Source: Candidatus Alistipes faecigallinarum (GTDB lineage: Bacteria > Bacteroidota > Bacteroidia > Bacteroidales > Rikenellaceae). Taken from it: 64,000 nucleotides of DNA. The notes under the pieces were generated by a model. The model was not told the DNA's origin. It worked only from the letters and a program-made list of their open reading frames with translations, and ran no database searches. The position numbers and the translations under genes are program-made. Position 1 is the first letter of the stretch; each line of letters starts with the position of its first letter. The DNA lies in contig DXDG01000023.1 of assembly GCA_019115605.1 (NCBI GenBank), positions 1-64,000 on the forward strand, given 5' to 3'. Positions 25,127 through 34,570 of the stretch are shown here, one piece after another.

Positions 25127-27127
25127 CTATTTCTCCCAGCCCGGATTCTGGTCCAGACTCGGAACCTTGCGCAGCTCGTCGCGGTGCAGCGGCATGAGCA
25201 TGTATTTGGATTTGAACGTCCGCTCGCGGATGGTGCGGTAGGAGATGATCGTCGGGGCGTAGAATCCCTCCCACTCGGAGGCTTCGACGTTCAGACCCGT
25301 CAGCGGCTCGCGCTCCAGCTCCTCGAAGATGCCCCAGCGGCAGATGTCGTAGTAGCGGCGGTTCTCGTGGAGGAACTCGACCATGCGCTCGCGCTGGATC
25401 AGCTCGTTGAAGGTGTCGGCGTCGGCCAGTTCGTCCTGCGAGGCTCCGGGAAGTCCGGCGCGGTAGCGCACCTGGTTGAAGGCCTCGGCCATGGCGGCCT
25501 GGTCGCGCGAGAAGCTCTCGCCGTTTACCTCGTGGGTCGTCGTCAGGTTGTTCAGCGCCTCGGCATAGGAGAGCAGGATCTCGGCGTAGCGGATGATCGG
25601 GAAGGTCTTCTCCACGGTGCGGGCGTTGCTGCCCGTGCGGGCGTCGCGCGGATGCACATACTTGCGGCAGGTATAGCCCGTCAGGTTGTAGACGTTCGTT
25701 ACGCCCGCCTGGTTCTTGCCGGCGTTGGCGCCGTTGTAGTACTCGACGATCTGGTTGCGCATGTCCTCCGAAGTGGTCGATTCCATCTGCCAGAGGGCTC
25801 CCGAGAATCCGATGCTGGCGTAGAAACGCGGCTCGCGGTTGGCGTAGGCCTTGTAGGTGCCGCCCGGAAGGGTGTAGTTCTTCGAGAGCTGCTGGTCGGC
25901 CGTCGTAACGCACGTCTGGTCGTAGGGACGGTCCTCATAGGGATACTCGGCGCTCGCCTCGTGGATGTCGCGGCCGTCGGCCATGCGGTAGGCGTCGATG
26001 ATGCGCTGCGGGATGCTGATCGAGCCGTTTCCGCCCAGCTTGAGCGGGAAGATGACGTCCTGCTGGTCATTGACGTTCTCGGTCGTACCCCAGATAAGCT
26101 CGGGGTTGGTTACGTTGGTCGTCTCGCCGGTGAACATCTCCGAGTAGGAGCGGAAGGGGTCGATGCCGCCCGCACCTGCGGGGAATGCGGCCGAAGGCAC
26201 GTTGGCCGGCAGCGGCAGCGTGTATTCGTCGGCGGGAACCGTGTGGAGACGGTAGAGGTTGAGATCCATGACGCGCTTGGCCGCGGCGGCGGCTACGGCC
26301 CACTTGCGTTCGTCGTAGGTCTGCGAGATGTAGTGCACGCCGTCGGACTTGCGCGTGAAGTCGCCGAAGTAGCGGCGTGCGGCGCTGCCGCCGTTGAAGA
26401 GCGGGCTGGCGGCCTGCAGACGCAGACGGGCCACGAGGGCCAGGGCGGCGCCCTTCGTCGGGCTGCCGAAAAGGTCGATGGGCTGTTCGGTCTCGAGGTT
26501 CTCGGCGGCGGCCTCGAACTCCGAGCAGATGTAGTCGACGCACTCGTCGTAGGTGCTGCGTTCACGCTGGTAGTAGTCCGGCGTGGAGTTGGTGTCGAAG
26601 ACCTGGTCGCCGACCAGGATCATCGGGCCCTGGTTCTGGAGGATCCAGTAGTAGGCGTAGGCGCGCAGGAAGCGGCAGCGGGCGCGGAACTCCATCTTGT
26701 CGAAGGCGTTCATGTCGGGCACCTCGTCGATGTGGGGCAGGATGGTGTTCATCTTGCGGATGACCTTGTAGCAGCGGGGCCATACGTTGAAGTCCCAGTC
26801 CCAGCCGCCCATTGCGGTGTAGGAGATCTTGTCGGTCGTAAGCTCCGTTCCGGGGAACGACACGTCGAGGATGCCGTTGTAGAAGGTGCCGCAGCTGACG
26901 GCTTCGTCCGATCCGGTGGCTCCCGGAACGCTGCACCAGTAGTACATGCGGCCCTCCTTGGGCAGCTCGTTCACCGCGCCGTTGAAATAACGCTCGATAT
27001 TGTATTGGCTGTCGAAGATCTTGTCCTCGGAGAAGGTATCCTCGAAGTAGTCGTCCACGTTCAGGAAGTCGCACGAGGCAGTGAGAAGTCCGGCGCAGGC
27101 GAGGGTTATGATGCGTATTTTTTTCAT
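25127..27127 (-). CDS. susD-like: SusD/RagB family nutrient-binding outer membrane lipoprotein
   Basis: Lipobox GLLTASCDFLNVDDYFEDTFSEDKIF; EFRARCRFLRAYAYYWILQNQGPMILV; FPIIRYAEILLSYAEALN; ERMVEFLHENRRYYDICRWG. Confidence 0.97.
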   Translation of the reverse strand: MKKIRIITLACAGLLTASCDFLNVDDYFEDTFSEDKIFDSQYNIERYFNGAVNELPKEGRMYYWCSVPGATGSDEAVSCGTFYNGILDVSFPGTELTTDKISYTAMGGWDWDFNVWPRCYKVIRKMNTILPHIDEVPDMNAFDKMEFRARCRFLRAYAYYWILQNQGPMILVGDQVFDTNSTPDYYQRERSTYDECVDYICSEFEAAAENLETEQPIDLFGSPTKGAALALVARLRLQAASPLFNGGSAARRYFGDFTRKSDGVHYISQTYDERKWAVAAAAAKRVMDLNLYRLHTVPADEYTLPLPANVPSAAFPAGAGGIDPFRSYSEMFTGETTNVTNPELIWGTTENVNDQQDVIFPLKLGGNGSISIPQRIIDAYRMADGRDIHEASAEYPYEDRPYDQTCVTTADQQLSKNYTLPGGTYKAYANREPRFYASIGFSGALWQMESTTSEDMRNQIVEYYNGANAGKNQAGVTNVYNLTGYTCRKYVHPRDARTGSNARTVEKTFPIIRYAEILLSYAEALNNLTTTHEVNGESFSRDQAAMAEAFNQVRYRAGLPGASQDELADADTFNELIQRERMVEFLHENRRYYDICRWGIFEELEREPLTGLNVEASEWEGFYAPTIISYRTIRERTFKSKYMLMPLHRDELRKVPSLDQNPGWEK

Positions 27128-27155
27128 GATCTTAGGTATTCTTGAGAGTCTCGGA

Positions 27156-30100
27156 TTAGAAGTTCAGGTAGATTTGCAGCGAGAAGCGGCGCGGAATCGG
27201 ATAGGCGTGTCCCGTGGCGCTGGCCTGCTCGGGGTCGAAGATCTTGACGCTGTCCCAGACGGCCAGGTTCTCGCACATGATCTGGAAGTCGATCGACTGC
27301 AGGCCGAGCGCCTTGCGCAGACCCGGCGTGCGGAGGTTGTAGTTGAGGCTCAGCTCCTGCAGACGCAGGTAGCGGGCGTTGCCCTTCCAGAAGGTCGAGG
27401 GCTTCGTGTTGTTGGTGTTGTTGCCGTAGGAGAGGCGCGGGAAGCGGGCGTCGGGGTTCTCCGTGGCCAGGTTGCCCGAGTACTCGGCGGCCGTCCAGCG
27501 GTTGGCCTGGTCGTAGGCCAGCGCCAGTACGTTGCCCTTGTAACCCTGGTTGAAGGGGATGTATCCGTCGAATTTCGAACCGTCCCAGTCTCCGTAGAGG
27601 AAGTAGTTGTTGCCCGTACCCTTGAACAGCACGTTGAGCGTCCAGTTCTTGTAGCGCACCTCGGCGCCGAAGCCGTACATGAACTGCGGGATGCCCGAGT
27701 AGGCGAACAGGGGCACCTGGTCGTCGTCGGTAATGACGCCGTCGCCGTTCACGTCCTTGTACTTGATGTCTCCCGGGCGGACCGTGCCGAACTGCTCGGG
27801 CGACATGTCCACATCCTGCTGGTCCTTGAACAGTCCCAGCGAGATGAAGCCGCGCTGCACGTTGTTCGAGAAGCCCGTCTTGCTCAGGTAGGGATAGGGC
27901 TGTGTGGCCTCCTCCCAGTTGTTGATCTTGTTTTTCGAGAGGGTGAAGTTGCCTCGCAGGGTGAGGTGAGCGTTCTTGCCCAGGGGCTGGAAGTACTCGA
28001 AGTTACCGTCGCCGCCCCAGCTGGTCATGCTGCCGACGTTACCGTAGGGCATGGTGATGACGCCCACATAGTCGGGAATCTGGGCGCGCTGCTGGAAGAT
28101 GCCCTCACGACGGTCGCGGAAGTAGTCGATCGTCATGGTGAACTGTCCGCCGAAGAGGTGGAGGTCCATGCCGACGTCGAACTTCTTGGCCTTCTCCCAC
28201 ATGAGGTTGTCGGCACCCACGCGGTTTTCGGTCAGGACACCCGAGCCGCCCCAGGGGGTTCCGTCGGGCTTCTCCTCGATGATTGTCAGGTAGGGGAAGC
28301 GCAGGTTGGAGATGCGGTCGTTGCCGACCAGACCGTACGAGGCGCGGATCTTCATGAAGTCGAGCCACTTGACGCGCTTGAGGAATTCGTACTGCGTGGG
28401 AACCCATCCGATGGCCACGGCGGGGAAGAATCCGTACTGCTCGCCGCTGCGGAAGTTTTCCGAACCGTTCAGACCGAAGTTCAGGTCGACGAAGTAGGTG
28501 TCGCGGAATCCGTAGGTGAAGCGTCCCGAGAGGCTCTGGTAACGCTTGGCGATGGCATTCATCGAGCTGTCGGCACCCGACTCGACGGTGCTTTCGAGGT
28601 AATAGAAGAGCAGTCCGCCGACGCGGTGGTCGCCGAAGGCGCGGTCGTAATTGATCTTGGCGTCGAAGTAGAGCTTGCGCCAGTTCCATGCCTCGGAGTT
28701 GTACTGTACGGAGGATTCGGTAACCTGCTGCGAGAGCATCAGCTCACCGTTCTGGTTGCGTTCGCGGGCCAGGTAGAGGGCCGGCATGCAGTAGCGGCTT
28801 TCGCCGAAGAGGTTCTGCGAATCCCACGATCCGGTAGCCTGGGCGCTCAGTCCCTCGGTGATCATGTCGAGCGACTGCTTCACGCCGATGTTGAAGAGCG
28901 TGCGGCTCTGGTTCTCCACGGTGTTGCCCGTATAGTTGAGCAGCACGTGGGGCGGGATGTCGCTGTCGGTACCCGAGGCGGGCAGCTCGCCGCTCGAATA
29001 GCGCAGCGGGTACATCAGCGGCGTGGTCTTGGCCTGCGAATCCCAGAGCCAGTCGGTCAGCGAGGTGTTCAGCCGGCTGTAGGGCTGGCCCATGCTCGGG
29101 CGCTTGTTCACCGACATGTAGGCCGTGGCACCCAGGTAGATCTGCGTGGTCTTCGTGAGGTTGATGTCGATGTTCGAGCGGAAGTTGTAGGTGTCGTAGC
29201 CGACGCCCTTGTTGTATTTGCTGTCGCTGAGGCTCTTGTAGGCCGAACTCTCCTGCGACATGCCCAGACTGGTGAAGTAGCGGGCGATGCTTCCGCCGCC
29301 CTGCATGCTGAGGTACTGCGTATGCTGGAACGAGGTGGGGTTGAGGATCACGTCCTGCCAGTCGATGTCGGGGTAGAGGTCGGGGTCGAGACCGTAGCGG
29401 ATGATCTCCATCTGCGTGTCGTCATAGATGCGGCTCATGCCCGAAGCCACGGCGGCCTCGTTGGCCATCTCGGCATACTCCAGAGCGCCCACGTATTCGG
29501 GCAGGCGGCGCAGCTCGGAGATGGTGTAGTTCGAACGGAAGGTGATCTTGAGCTGCTCCTCCTTGCCGCGCTTGGTTGTTACGAGCACCACGCCGTTGGC
29601 ACCGCGGCTGCCGTATACGGCCGTTGCGGCGGCATCCTTGAGGACCGAGAAACTCTCGACGTCGGCGGGGTCGATCTGGCTCAGGTCGCCCTCCAGGCCG
29701 TCGATGAGCACCAGGGCGCCGCTGTTGGCGCCGAACGTGCCGATACCGCGGACCCAGAATTCCGAAATGTTGCGTCCCGGCTCGCCGCTCGACTGGATGG
29801 AGATGACGCCCGGGACACGTCCGCCGAGCGTATTGACTATGTTCGTGGCGGGCATTTCGAGCTCCGCGGCATCGACGACGGCCACGGCGCCCGTAACGCT
29901 GACCTTGCGCTGCGTGCCCATACCTACGACGACGACCTCCTCGAGTTCGTTGCCCTCCTTGAGGGTGATCTTCATTTCGGCGTCGGAGGTTACGAGCTGC
30001 TCGACGCTTTCGTATCCCACGAACGAGATGACCAGCGTGTTGTAGAGTTTGGCCGTGAGGTCGAACCGGCCTTCGGTGTTGGTGATGGCGCCTACGCCCG

Positions 30101-30260
30101 GCTCATCCTTGACGTAGACCGTAGCACCGATGATGGGGACGTCGTTCGAATCGACGACCAGACCTTTCGCATGGACCGTCGGTTGCTGTTGGTTGTTCTG
30201 GGCGCCTGCCTGCACGGCGAATGCGAACAGGAAAGCGCATATCAGTAGAAATCGCTTCAT
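27156..30260 (-). CDS. susC-like: SusC/RagA family TonB-dependent outer membrane transporter
   Basis: Carboxypeptidase-like N-domain GLVVDSNDVPIIGATVYV; EEVVVVGMGTQRKVSVTGAV; plug domain VLKDAAATAVYGSRGANGVVLVTTKRGK; C-terminal aromatic strand RRFSLQIYLNF. Confidence 0.97.
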   Translation of the reverse strand: MKRFLLICAFLFAFAVQAGAQNNQQQPTVHAKGLVVDSNDVPIIGATVYVKDEPGVGAITNTEGRFDLTAKLYNTLVISFVGYESVEQLVTSDAEMKITLKEGNELEEVVVVGMGTQRKVSVTGAVAVVDAAELEMPATNIVNTLGGRVPGVISIQSSGEPGRNISEFWVRGIGTFGANSGALVLIDGLEGDLSQIDPADVESFSVLKDAAATAVYGSRGANGVVLVTTKRGKEEQLKITFRSNYTISELRRLPEYVGALEYAEMANEAAVASGMSRIYDDTQMEIIRYGLDPDLYPDIDWQDVILNPTSFQHTQYLSMQGGGSIARYFTSLGMSQESSAYKSLSDSKYNKGVGYDTYNFRSNIDINLTKTTQIYLGATAYMSVNKRPSMGQPYSRLNTSLTDWLWDSQAKTTPLMYPLRYSSGELPASGTDSDIPPHVLLNYTGNTVENQSRTLFNIGVKQSLDMITEGLSAQATGSWDSQNLFGESRYCMPALYLARERNQNGELMLSQQVTESSVQYNSEAWNWRKLYFDAKINYDRAFGDHRVGGLLFYYLESTVESGADSSMNAIAKRYQSLSGRFTYGFRDTYFVDLNFGLNGSENFRSGEQYGFFPAVAIGWVPTQYEFLKRVKWLDFMKIRASYGLVGNDRISNLRFPYLTIIEEKPDGTPWGGSGVLTENRVGADNLMWEKAKKFDVGMDLHLFGGQFTMTIDYFRDRREGIFQQRAQIPDYVGVITMPYGNVGSMTSWGGDGNFEYFQPLGKNAHLTLRGNFTLSKNKINNWEEATQPYPYLSKTGFSNNVQRGFISLGLFKDQQDVDMSPEQFGTVRPGDIKYKDVNGDGVITDDDQVPLFAYSGIPQFMYGFGAEVRYKNWTLNVLFKGTGNNYFLYGDWDGSKFDGYIPFNQGYKGNVLALAYDQANRWTAAEYSGNLATENPDARFPRLSYGNNTNNTKPSTFWKGNARYLRLQELSLNYNLRTPGLRKALGLQSIDFQIMCENLAVWDSVKIFDPEQASATGHAYPIPRRFSLQIYLNF

Positions 30261-30292
30261 GTCAATTTGGTTTTTTGGGTGGATGGGGCTGC

Positions 30293-31666
30293 TTATTCGA
30301 TGGCGATGCGGCGGACGGCATAGTTGTCGCTGTCGCCGACATAGAGATCACCCTCGGAATTGACGGTCAGGCCGATCGGCTTGTTGAACAGAGCCGTGCC
30401 GGCGGGGCCGTTCTGGTATCCCGAGGTGCGCGGGGTTCCGGCGAAGGTGGAGACATAGCCGTTCGAGAGGGTGATCTTGCGGATGCAGTGGTTCTCGCGG
30501 TCGGCCACATAGAAGGCCTCGCCTTCGGGATCGACGCACATCTGGCACGGGTTGTTGAACTGTGCTTCGGTGAGCGGTCCGTCCAGGTAGCCCGGCATGT
30601 TCTGGCGCCCGGCCCATACCTCGACCGTCCCGGCGGCGATATCGTGCTTGTAGATGCAGTGCTGTCCCCGTACGGCAAAGTAGGCGATGTTGGGGTCATT
30701 CGGGTCGAAAACGATGCCCATGATGTCGCCCTGCGAGGTCTTGAAGGCCTCGGTGGTGAGGTTTTCGCCCTGTCCCGTTTCGGGATCCCAGCGGGCGCAT
30801 ACGCCTTCGTTCGAATAGAAATAGAATTTGCCGTCGGCTGGGTTCATCTCGAAGCCCTGGCGGCCGCCCCAGCTGGGCATGCCTTCCGTATAGGAGAGGG
30901 GTTTGTCCCATTTGGTCTTGCCGCTGCCCACGCTGGCGTAGTCGGCGACGGGATCGAAGTATCCGAAATCCTCATTGCCCATGTTGGTGTGCCACCAGTA
31001 GACGTTGCCCGACTTGTAGTCGCGCGAGAGTATGATACCCGTTACGAGGATGCCGAAGTCGTTGAGGAGCTTGATGCTTCCGGCCTCCTCGCTCATCATG
31101 TAGACGCGGTGGACGTTCTCCTCCGAGGAGAGGCTGAAGCGTACATAGATGTTGTCGTCCTTGTCGATGGCGATCGGCGAGTCGGGTTTGTCCATGAAGC
31201 TGGCCACGGAGGAGAGCTGCGTGGTTCCCGTGGGCATGCTGGAGCCCTGGGTGCCTCCGGCAACGGTCGAGACGTTCGTCTGGATGATGTAGTTGAAGAT
31301 CTCGTCGAACTGGGTCTTGTTCTCCTCGTTCTCGCCCATCGAGACCGAGATGATGCACTCCTCGCCCGGGAGCTTGGGCGCCAGGACGAGCATGCGCTCG
31401 CCCGTTGCGGAGATGACGGCGGCACGTTTTTCGTTGAAATAGACGTTCAGCGCCTTGGGGTCGGTTCCGAAGTTCTTTCCCTTGATGATGACCTGGGTGG
31501 CAATCGAGCCGGTCGTCGGGGTGAACGATTCGAGGACGATGGGCTGGTCGGGCCGGTAACCCGGGTTGCCTCCCTCCTCGCTGTCGGAGCACGACGGGAG
31601 CCCGCCCCCGATCAGCAGGCAGGCAAGCAACAGGCGCAACCGACTTCTGCGGTAGAAGTTTTTCAT
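30293..31666 (-). CDS. IPT/TIG plus NHL-repeat lipoprotein (putative surface glycan-binding protein)
   Basis: Lipobox GGLPSC; TIG-like PIVLESFTPTTGSIATQVIIKGKNFGTDPKALNVYFN; NHL repeats ADRENHCIRKITLSNGYVSTFAG and VGDSDNYAVRRIAIE. Confidence 0.88.
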   Translation of the reverse strand: MKNFYRRSRLRLLLACLLIGGGLPSCSDSEEGGNPGYRPDQPIVLESFTPTTGSIATQVIIKGKNFGTDPKALNVYFNEKRAAVISATGERMLVLAPKLPGEECIISVSMGENEENKTQFDEIFNYIIQTNVSTVAGGTQGSSMPTGTTQLSSVASFMDKPDSPIAIDKDDNIYVRFSLSSEENVHRVYMMSEEAGSIKLLNDFGILVTGIILSRDYKSGNVYWWHTNMGNEDFGYFDPVADYASVGSGKTKWDKPLSYTEGMPSWGGRQGFEMNPADGKFYFYSNEGVCARWDPETGQGENLTTEAFKTSQGDIMGIVFDPNDPNIAYFAVRGQHCIYKHDIAAGTVEVWAGRQNMPGYLDGPLTEAQFNNPCQMCVDPEGEAFYVADRENHCIRKITLSNGYVSTFAGTPRTSGYQNGPAGTALFNKPIGLTVNSEGDLYVGDSDNYAVRRIAIE

Positions 31667-31774
31667 ACGCGTTGGTTATTTTAGGTTAATGTATTTAGGT
31701 ATTTCAGGTTGTTTCGGAAGGGGTCGGCTTCCGCCGTTCCGGGGGTCGGTTCCCGGGCCGGATTTTTGGTTATA

Positions 31775-31805
31775 CAAAGTAACCCATATTACGAGAGTAT
31801 TTCAA
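31775..31805 (-). promoter_or_regulatory. Candidate PUL promoter TTG-N20-TTACTTTG
   Basis: On minus strand TTG (31803-31805), 20-nt spacer, TTACTTTG (31775-31782), one mismatch to TAnnTTTG; about 110 nt before the first PUL gene. Confidence 0.4.
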
Positions 31806-31998
31806 GTGCGAAAAGGCCGAAGTAGGGGGAATATTAACTGTCTTTTGACGACAATATCCAGTATGTCAGTTGCTTGGTGTTTCTGTGGCGGGCCGTTTTG
31901 GTAAATCCAAATTAACACCTTCGGAGCCTTTTCAGCGGGTTTGGCGCCGTTTTTCGAGGCCTCTGTCCGCTTCCGCTTTCGTAAAAGGAGGTTCCGGG

Positions 31999-32031
31999 CG
32001 GCCGGCCCCGCAAAGCCCCTGTTGCCGGCCG
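31999..32031. repeat. GC-rich inverted repeat in the PUL/rlmD intergenic region
   Basis: Perfect 8-bp arms cggccggc / gccggccg around a 17-nt loop. Confidence 0.5.
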
Positions 32032-32210
32032 GCGGTGTTTCGGTCCCGGCCCGGCTGCTGCTGCGATGCCGGCCTTGCAGTCTTCCCTGTGCGGATCCGC
32101 GGGATCCTTGCGGCCGGTTGCGGAGAGCCCGCCGGCGGCGAATTGCCCGCCGGGCGGGCGGTTTCCCGTGAAAAAGCGTGCCGGCTTACGGAAGTAATGC
32201 GAAATCTTGT

Positions 32211-32218
32211 TACCTTTG
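32211..32218 (+). promoter_or_regulatory. -7 element TACCTTTG upstream of rlmD
   Basis: TACCTTTG 19 nt before ATG 32238. Confidence 0.5.
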
Positions 32219-32237
32219 CCTGTCAAAGCGCATATAG

Positions 32238-33647
32238 ATGGCAAGAAAGAGAGCGAACTATCCCCTCCTTGAGGGGCTTGAGATCACGACCCTCGCCGCC
32301 GAAGGCAAGGCGATGGGGCGTTGGCAGGATGTGGTGGTCTTCGTACCGATGACCGTACCGGGCGACGTGGTGGACGTGCAGATCCGCACCAGGCGGCGCC
32401 GCTACATGGAGGGCTATGTGGTCCGCTATGTCCGACGCTCGCCGCTGCGTGTCGAGCCCTTCTGCGAGCACTTCGGGGTCTGCGGCGGCTGCAAGTGGCA
32501 GAACCTCCCCTACGGGGAGCAGCTGCGCCAGAAGCAGGCGCAGGTCCGCGACCAGCTCACGCGCATCGGGAAGGTCGAACTGCCCGAAATCGCCCCCTGC
32601 CTGGGCTCCGCGCGGACGCAGTTCTACCGCAACAAGCTCGAATTCACCTTTGCCGACCGCCGCTGGCTCACGCACGAGGAGGTGGCGGCGGGCGGGGAGA
32701 TTGCGGCCGGGCCGGCCGTGGGTTTCCACATCCCCAACATGTTCGACAAGGTGCTCGACATCCGCAAATGCTGGCTGCAGGACGATCCGTCGAATGCGAT
32801 CCGTCTGGAGACCAAACGCTTCTGCCTGGAGCACGGCTATACGTTCCACAATGCCCGCGCGCATACGGGACTCATGCGCAACATGATCGTCCGCACGGCC
32901 TCGACGGGCGAGGTGATGGTGATCGTGGTCTTCGGGGCCGACGACCGCGCGCGTATCGACGCGCTGCTGGAGCACCTCTCGGCCTCCTTCCCGCAGATCA
33001 CCTCGCTCTTCTACGTCATCAACGAGAAGCTCAACGACTCGGTCGGCGACCTCGATCCGGTCTGCTGGCGGGGCAAGGACCATATCGTCGAGCAGATGGA
33101 GGGGCTGCGTTTCAAGGTGGGCCCCAAGTCGTTCTACCAGACCAATTCCGCGCAGGCCTACGAGCTCTACAAGGTGGCGCGCGACTTCGCGGCGCTCGGC
33201 CCCGACGACGTGCTCTACGATCTCTATACGGGTACGGGTACGATCGCCAACTTCTGCGCCTCGCGCTGCCGCCGGGTCGTGGGCGTGGAGTACGTTCCCG
33301 AGGCGATCGCCGACGCGCGGGTCAATTCCGAGCTGAACGGCATCCGCAACACGGTTTTCTATGCCGGCGACATGAAGCGCGTGCTCGACGATGCCTTCGT
33401 CGAGGCGAACGGCCGCCCGGATGTCATCATCCTCGATCCGCCGCGTGCGGGGGTCGATGAGGAGGTGATCCGCGTCATCCTGCGCGCCGCGCCCGCGCGG
33501 ATCGTCTATGTGAGCTGCAATCCGGCCACGCAGGCCCGCGACCTGGCGCTGATGAACGAGGCCTACCGCGTCGAGGCGGTGCAGCCGGTCGACATGTTCC
33601 CCCATACGCACCACGTCGAGAATGTCGTGAAGCTCGTACGGCGCTGA
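32238..33647 (+). CDS. rlmD: 23S rRNA (uracil-5-)-methyltransferase RlmD/RumA family
   Basis: TRAM domain start; CEHFGVCGGCKWQNLPYGEQLRQKQ; FYQTNSAQAYELY; LYDLYTGTGTIANF; DVIILDPPRAGV; YVSCNPATQARDL. Confidence 0.95.
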   Translation: MARKRANYPLLEGLEITTLAAEGKAMGRWQDVVVFVPMTVPGDVVDVQIRTRRRRYMEGYVVRYVRRSPLRVEPFCEHFGVCGGCKWQNLPYGEQLRQKQAQVRDQLTRIGKVELPEIAPCLGSARTQFYRNKLEFTFADRRWLTHEEVAAGGEIAAGPAVGFHIPNMFDKVLDIRKCWLQDDPSNAIRLETKRFCLEHGYTFHNARAHTGLMRNMIVRTASTGEVMVIVVFGADDRARIDALLEHLSASFPQITSLFYVINEKLNDSVGDLDPVCWRGKDHIVEQMEGLRFKVGPKSFYQTNSAQAYELYKVARDFAALGPDDVLYDLYTGTGTIANFCASRCRRVVGVEYVPEAIADARVNSELNGIRNTVFYAGDMKRVLDDAFVEANGRPDVIILDPPRAGVDEEVIRVILRAAPARIVYVSCNPATQARDLALMNEAYRVEAVQPVDMFPHTHHVENVVKLVRR

Positions 33648-33681
33648 CCGCCGGATGCCGGCCGGTGCGGTCCCTTTTCCG

Positions 33682-33738
33682 GTGAAACGCCTCCGATGGC
33701 GGGTGAAACGCCTCCGATGGCGGGTGAAACGCCCCGCG
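33682..33738. repeat. 21-bp direct tandem repeat, about 2.5 copies
   Basis: gtgaaacgcctccgatggcgg starts at 33682, 33703 and (partial) 33724; each copy contains cgcc-tccgat-ggcg. Confidence 0.85.
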
Positions 33739-33816
33739 CGGGGTGCAGTATCCGCCGCCGCGGGCCGTTTTATCGGCAAAGGAATATTCCTTGAAACCCC
33801 TTAAAACCGAAAAACC

Positions 33817-34515
33817 ATGAAAAAGAGCATGAAACGATGGATTGTCGCGGTGGCGGCGCTCTTTGCCCTGCTGCCCGCGGCTGCCCAGATGCAGGAGGCC
33901 TTCCCCAGCTATATCCAGGTCTACGGACGTGCCGAGAAGGAGATCACGCCCGACGAATTCTACCTGCAGATCATCATCAACGAGCGCGACTCGAAGGGCA
34001 AGATCTCGGTCGAGAGCCAGCAGCGCGGGATGATCGCCGCGCTGAAGCGCGCCGGCGTCGATGTCGAGAAGCAGCTCAAGGTGGCCAACCTCTCGAGCGA
34101 GTTTTTCAAGAAGAACACCTCGGTGGCGTCGGCCAAATACCAGCTGCAGCTGGGTTCCGCGGCCGAAGTCTCGAAGGTCTGGCAGGCGCTGGGCGACCTG
34201 GGGATCTCGGATGTCTCGATCCTGAAGGTTTCGCATTCGCGCCTCGGGGAGTACAAGCGCGAGGTGCGCCTCGAAGCGATGCGCAATGCGCAGCAGAGCG
34301 CCCGGGAGATGGCCGAAGCCGTCGGGCAGACGATCGGCAGGTGCTTCTACATCTACGATGCGAACAACGACGTGATGCCGGCCTTCTACGACAATGCGGT
34401 GGTCATGCGCAGCGCCAAGCTGGCCGTGGCCGAAGGTGCCGTCGAGGAGGAGCCGCTCGACTTCAAGACCATCCGGCTGGAGTACTCCGTGCAGGCGAAG
34501 TTCGTCCTCGAATAG
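33817..34515 (+). CDS. SIMPL (DUF541) domain-containing periplasmic protein
   Basis: Signal peptide; IQVYGRAEKEITPDEFYLQIIINERDSKGKISVESQQRGM; ARREMAEAVGQTIGRCFYI-type C-half. Confidence 0.85.
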   Translation: MKKSMKRWIVAVAALFALLPAAAQMQEAFPSYIQVYGRAEKEITPDEFYLQIIINERDSKGKISVESQQRGMIAALKRAGVDVEKQLKVANLSSEFFKKNTSVASAKYQLQLGSAAEVSKVWQALGDLGISDVSILKVSHSRLGEYKREVRLEAMRNAQQSAREMAEAVGQTIGRCFYIYDANNDVMPAFYDNAVVMRSAKLAVAEGAVEEEPLDFKTIRLEYSVQAKFVLE

Positions 34516-34538
34516 GACGCCGGCCGATGCCGCAGCCG

Positions 34539-34570
34539 AAAAGGGCGCCCCTTGCGGGGACGCCCTTTTT
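34539..34570 (+). terminator. Intrinsic terminator after the SIMPL gene
   Basis: Imperfect stem aaagggcg.cccc / ggggacgcccttt followed by TTTTTCTTCT. Confidence 0.65.

Noticed and set aside
22385-31684. Series of long plus-strand ORFs (913, 653, 1055, 487 aa) covering the rest of the PUL
   Set aside because: Same in-phase antisense artefact; the minus strand encodes recognisable SusC, SusD, DUF1735, DUF5005-like and NHL proteins.
31870-32352. 160-aa plus ORF across the PUL/rlmD gap
   Set aside because: Low-complexity, no ribosome site, runs out of frame into rlmD; better explained as GC-rich non-coding DNA.
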